64,000 nucleotides of DNA from an uncultured bacterium (GTDB lineage: Bacteria > Myxococcota_A > Bradymonadia > Bradymonadales > Bradymonadaceae), in the NCBI GenBank assembly GCA_937981985.1, contig CALJNB010000005.1:248001-312000 (forward strand), read 5' to 3'. The notes below the pieces were generated by a model. That model did no database searches, was not told where the DNA came from, and was given only the letters and a program-made list of their open reading frames with translations. Numbering within the stretch: position 1 is the stretch's first letter; every line of letters begins with the position of its first letter. Shown in pieces: positions 61,263-64,000 of this stretch. A program made the translations under genes and the position numbers.

Positions 61263-61820
61263 TTAAACTTCGGTAATTTGGGCTACTTTCGCAGCTAAGA
61301 TCTCTTCGATCATCTTCGAATAGGATTCAGTTAGAGCGTTGATTTTCTCATAAGCTTTGTGTTCGTCATCCTCAGACACATCCCCATCTTTTTGCAATTC
61401 TTTCATCATGTCGTTGGCCTCGCGACGAGAGTTTCTCAACGAGATCTTATGATCTTCCCCATGACGTTTTGCTTGTTTGCCAAGTTCGATCCGTCGTTCT
61501 CCCGTAAGAGCGGGAATAGGTACGCGGATCACGACGCCATCATTGGATGGATTTAAACCTAGACCGGCAGAGCCAATTGCGCGCTCAATATCACCTATAA
61601 TTGTGGCTTCCCACGGTTGTACGGTGATCATCCTTGGGTCGGGTGCACGAAGCGTTGCAACCTGACTTAGCGGGCTCATATTTCCATAGTAGGAAACCCT
61701 GACGTCATCGAGCATCGCAATATTAGCGCGACCGGTTCGGATCTTAGCGAGTTCTTTTTTTAAGCCCTGAATCGTTTTTTCGAAACTTTCGGTGAGCTCT
61801 TTAATTACATCATTCATCAT
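61263..61820 (-). CDS. frr: Ribosome recycling factor
   Basis: 185 residues, normal size. Splits the post-termination ribosome together with EF-G. Motifs LAKIRTGRANIAMLDDVRVSYYG near 25-47 (in order), SQVATLRAPDPRMITVQPW and the C-terminal EILAAKVAQITEV fit. AGGAG lies 8 bases before ATG 61820; ATG 61817 is possible. Neighbouring pyrH/tsf genes, usual in other bacteria, are not here. Confidence 0.97.
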   Translation of the reverse strand: MMNDVIKELTESFEKTIQGLKKELAKIRTGRANIAMLDDVRVSYYGNMSPLSQVATLRAPDPRMITVQPWEATIIGDIERAIGSAGLGLNPSNDGVVIRVPIPALTGERRIELGKQAKRHGEDHKISLRNSRREANDMMKELQKDGDVSEDDEHKAYEKINALTESYSKMIEEILAAKVAQITEV

Positions 61821-61866
61821 ATCTTTTCTCCTGTCCTTAACGAGAAGGAAACAAGTGGCTAATTAT

Positions 61867-63138
61867 TTAACCTTTTTTATCTTTAGTTTTCGCGGGCGCG
61901 CAATGTCCTAGAGGCTTTGCTTTATCCAATCTAGGATGACTCTTTTTGAAGTCTTTTGCAGTTAAGCCTTTTCCGCCATTTGCTTTATCCATATGCTTCA
62001 ATAACGCAACGGTACCGTGAATTGCGGTCAAAACATCGGCGGTATGACCAAGCTCACTAATAGTGTGCATATTGCGAATAGGAAACCCTATGGAAGTTGT
62101 GGCTGCATCTATAGATGCGAGGAAAGGGGCCATCGCATCGGTTCCTGTATCGCGTCCAGCATGGTTCTCCTGAAAAGGAATCCCTTCGCCTTCGCATGCA
62201 TCTTTGTAGAGAAGGTTAAGGTAGGAAGACGTGACAGAACCCGATTTGACCGTAAACCCAGCGCCCATTTTTATAGGGGTCATGCGGCGGTCGCCAATTC
62301 CGGGAGCCGCTTTGTAATCGTGAGTGACGTCTGAAGCGATGACGACATTGGGTTTCAATTCTCCTGCCGCAACCCGGCTTCCGAATCGACCAATTTCTTC
62401 ATGGGACGCCATTGTGTAAAGTACCCGAATATTTTTTAAACCACCATCTTCTTCAATAAGTCGAGCTACTTCAGCGGTTACAAAACAACCCAGTCCATTA
62501 TCTAAATATGCACCGTAGAATGTATCTGGGGAGAAGCCGCGCTTGATCGGACGATTGAGTAGTATCGAATCGCCCGGCCTTATGCCTAAAGCCTCGACTT
62601 GAGCTTTAGGTTTGTCGCCATGAATTTGAAGTTCGAGATAGAGCATCGTTTTCTTAATGCCTCTGTCTCCGCTTCTTAATTTTGCGTCGGCGAAATGAAT
62701 TGCACCGATAGCCTCGATTGTCCCGCCTTCGATGATTCTAAAGTTACCACGATTATCGGGGTCTTCAGAAAACAAGTGTACCTCATGTCCGATTAGAGTC
62801 GTCGGAAGAAAGGAATCGCTATCAATCCAAATTTTTCCATCCTCACCGATGGTTCGAACTTGCATTCGAATCTTGTCTGCATGCCCGATGATCATGACTG
62901 TTAAAGCATCGGTATCGTCTGGCTTCGAATCGAAAACAACCCCTGCATTTCCGACGAATCGGTGTGTCTTCCATTTTTTGGGAGCAAAGGTTTTGAAGTA
63001 AGGTTCGAGAACACCGTGAGTCATGGCGCCTTCCATTCCGATAGGGCTTGGAGCGCTTAAGATGGATTTCATTAAATCAAACTGCCCTTTGGGCATCGAT
63101 TTTTCCCATAGTTTTTTCGTTTTCTTTTTGCTGCTCAT
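61867..63138 (-). CDS. M42-family metallopeptidase
   Basis: 423 residues. ATG 63138 follows AAGGAG. Signature positions: GHADKI near residue 83 (first metal His), YLDNGLG near 220 (bridging Asp), SHEEIG near 255 (catalytic/metal Glu pair), SDVTHDY near 281 and RNMHTISELGH near 386 (last metal His). The family, including TET and endoglucanase-like aminopeptidases, cleaves N-terminal residues from peptides. The N-terminus is basic with a Lys-rich tail at both ends, which is somewhat unusual. It is cytoplasmic and 46 bases upstream of frr. Confidence 0.85.
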   Translation of the reverse strand: MSSKKKTKKLWEKSMPKGQFDLMKSILSAPSPIGMEGAMTHGVLEPYFKTFAPKKWKTHRFVGNAGVVFDSKPDDTDALTVMIIGHADKIRMQVRTIGEDGKIWIDSDSFLPTTLIGHEVHLFSEDPDNRGNFRIIEGGTIEAIGAIHFADAKLRSGDRGIKKTMLYLELQIHGDKPKAQVEALGIRPGDSILLNRPIKRGFSPDTFYGAYLDNGLGCFVTAEVARLIEEDGGLKNIRVLYTMASHEEIGRFGSRVAAGELKPNVVIASDVTHDYKAAPGIGDRRMTPIKMGAGFTVKSGSVTSSYLNLLYKDACEGEGIPFQENHAGRDTGTDAMAPFLASIDAATTSIGFPIRNMHTISELGHTADVLTAIHGTVALLKHMDKANGGKGLTAKDFKKSHPRLDKAKPLGHCAPAKTKDKKG

Positions 63139-63211
63139 GACTACTCCTTCAAGCGATTCGAAATTATTTGCAAAGATATAGCAGTCCACGTTTGGATATG
63201 CACTGGTAATT

Positions 63212-63814
63212 TTAGGCTAAATTGTGAAGCTCCGAAATTGCTTCCAGAATTTCCGTCCTTGGAAGCCCTCCGTTTTGAAGAGTTAGATCATCGAGAAGTT
63301 GAATCCGATCGTAAAAATCGAGGCCGATTTGCAAGAATTCGTGATTTGCATGAATAAGTTTGAAAATCGCGTCTTCTGCTGAGCCAAAACGGTGTTCTTC
63401 TTCAAAAATGTGTATCAAGGTTTCTAATACCGCCGTGTCGGTTACACGGATGATGAAATCGGATAATATCTTCAGACCTTTTTTTCTCGATTGAGAGTCA
63501 CCCTGGCGAGCTTTGTTGGCAAAATCGATTGCGGTAATTAGCGACGATTCGTAGCAGCGATCGAGATTTTCTAGCGCTTCAACCCTCAGGGCAAGAAGTT
63601 GAGCCACGAAGATCGCTGCCCGTGGATCAATGGTATGAAGTTCCTCAGCGAGTCCGGAGAATAAAAACATCGGATCCACGTTGAGCGTAGCGCTGAGAGC
63701 AGTATCGATATTTTCTATTTTTTGGCTCGGACTTGATTCGCCGGATGCGATCGCTGCGAATAGATTGGATATTTCCGCGATGAGTTTGAGAAGGTGGTCA
63801 TTTTGAATTCCCAC
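63212..63814 (-). CDS. DUF6483-like helical protein
   Basis: 200 residues. GTG start with AAGGA 5 bases upstream. The opening NDHLLKLIAEISNLFAAIAS, then a segment with NIDTALSATLNVDPMFLF and a later tetratricopeptide-like stretch (GSAEDAIFKLIH) match the way I remember DUF6483: an amphipathic start (M-x-MIE-like) followed by TPR-type helices. It is cytoplasmic with no signal. The role is unknown. It lies 73 bases upstream of the M42 peptidase gene. Confidence 0.6.
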   Translation of the reverse strand: MGIQNDHLLKLIAEISNLFAAIASGESSPSQKIENIDTALSATLNVDPMFLFSGLAEELHTIDPRAAIFVAQLLALRVEALENLDRCYESSLITAIDFANKARQGDSQSRKKGLKILSDFIIRVTDTAVLETLIHIFEEEHRFGSAEDAIFKLIHANHEFLQIGLDFYDRIQLLDDLTLQNGGLPRTEILEAISELHNLA

Positions 63815-63826
63815 GAGGTCCTTTAT

Positions 63827-63844
63827 TTTTCGAATATTCGAAAA
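63827..63844. promoter_or_regulatory. 18-bp perfect palindrome between divergent genes
   Basis: TTTTCGAAT/ATTCGAAAA with no spacer, between the DUF6483-like gene and the lipoprotein promoter. It could be an operator. Confidence 0.45.
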
Positions 63845-63861
63845 TAATCAATAACGAGAAA

Positions 63862-63891
63862 TTGACAAAGAAACAATGCACGCCTTACAAT
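63862..63891 (+). promoter_or_regulatory. Sigma70 promoter of the end-of-window lipoprotein gene
   Basis: TTGACA, 18 bases, TACAAT, 25 bases before the ATG at 63917. The palindrome at 63827 lies just upstream. Confidence 0.75.
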
Positions 63892-63916
63892 GGACAAAAT
63901 CCCTACAGGTCTAAGC

Positions 63917-64000
63917 ATGAAACTTCATATTGTACTTCTAATTAGTTTGGTCGGTCTCTCATCTTGTGGTGAGGGGGGGGGAGAAAGCATCTTTTTGTAC
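63917..64000 (+). CDS. Lipoprotein, 5' end only, with a run of nine G
   Basis: 28 codons before the window ends. MKLHIVLLISLVGLSSC is a clear lipoprotein signal peptide, lipobox LSSC. Directly after the lipid-modified Cys comes GEGGGE, encoded by a run of nine G at 63973-63981; a change of one G would shift the frame. Product otherwise unknown. Confidence 0.75.
   Translation, partial: MKLHIVLLISLVGLSSCGEGGGESIFLY

Overview
The window reads as chromosome of a Gram-negative, outer-membrane-bearing bacterium of the myxobacterial/deltaproteobacterial kind, possibly Bradymonadia-like. Pointers are myxococcal Cys-rich repeats and a MYXO-CTERM-like tail on a thrombospondin-type-3 protein, Ser/Thr kinases with a membrane anchor and PEGA-like tails, a VIT/VWA protein, DUF6178, paired b/b' subunits of ATP synthase, and a TamB/Omp85 locus. 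The DNA looks moderately AT-rich, unlike GC-rich cultured Myxococcota, so the placement is an inference. I saw no rRNA or tRNA gene, no CRISPR array and no insertion sequence.

Layout. 1-0.75 kb: 3' end of pckA and its terminator. 0.9-3.8 kb: a secreted VIT/VWA protein and, convergent to it, a YfeY/DUF1131-like lipoprotein. 3.9-9.8 kb (minus): a tightly overlapped six-gene operon of a small coiled-coil protein, a GldA/F/G-type ABC system, a DUF4340 lipoprotein and glutathione synthetase. 9.9-14.1 kb (minus): a 1392-residue Asp-rich surface protein. 14.2-15.2 kb: a frameshifted TPR gene. 15.2-18.2 kb (minus): glyQ-glyS. 18.3-21.2 kb: a frameshifted SDR gene and an MDR oxidoreductase divergent from a LysR regulator. 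21.4-27.5 kb: atpF'-F-H-A-G-D-C, without the a and c subunits, ending in a strong terminator; AtpD carries an unusual insert. 27.6-31.2 kb: decayed DNA with two related broken genes and a third broken gene.

31.2-33.8 kb: two exported lipoproteins, one a phosphoesterase with a degenerate active site. 33.9-42.7 kb: TamB, an Omp85 protein and a DUF4105/Lnb-like membrane protein, probably one envelope-assembly operon. 42.8-44 kb: an acyl-CoA dehydrogenase. 44-50.6 kb: a signalling block of kinase, TPR/PEGA protein, kinase and DUF6178. 50.6-54.5 kb: exonuclease III, a PlsC-like acyltransferase and a PcrA/UvrD helicase. 54.7-56 kb: a protein of four ~90-residue helical repeats overlapping a zinc-ribbon protein. 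56-59 kb (minus): a HEAT-repeat secreted protein coupled to a DUF192 lipoprotein. 59-61.2 kb: a zinc ribbon, DUF465, a tail-anchored protein and an FHA protein. 61.3-63.8 kb (minus): frr, an M42 peptidase and a DUF6483-like protein. The window ends in the start of a lipoprotein gene with a run of nine G.

The main themes are envelope biogenesis and exported proteins plus energy and translation housekeeping. Junctions of the ATGA, GTGA and TAATG type are common and indicate translational coupling. Clear sigma70-like promoters are visible at several places. The least ordinary items are the AtpD insert, the rearranged thrombospondin-like protein, a promoter/leader duplicated between two neighbouring transcription units, the four-repeat protein, and homopolymer frameshifts in accessory genes. 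Family names rest on remembered sequence patterns; no database search was run.
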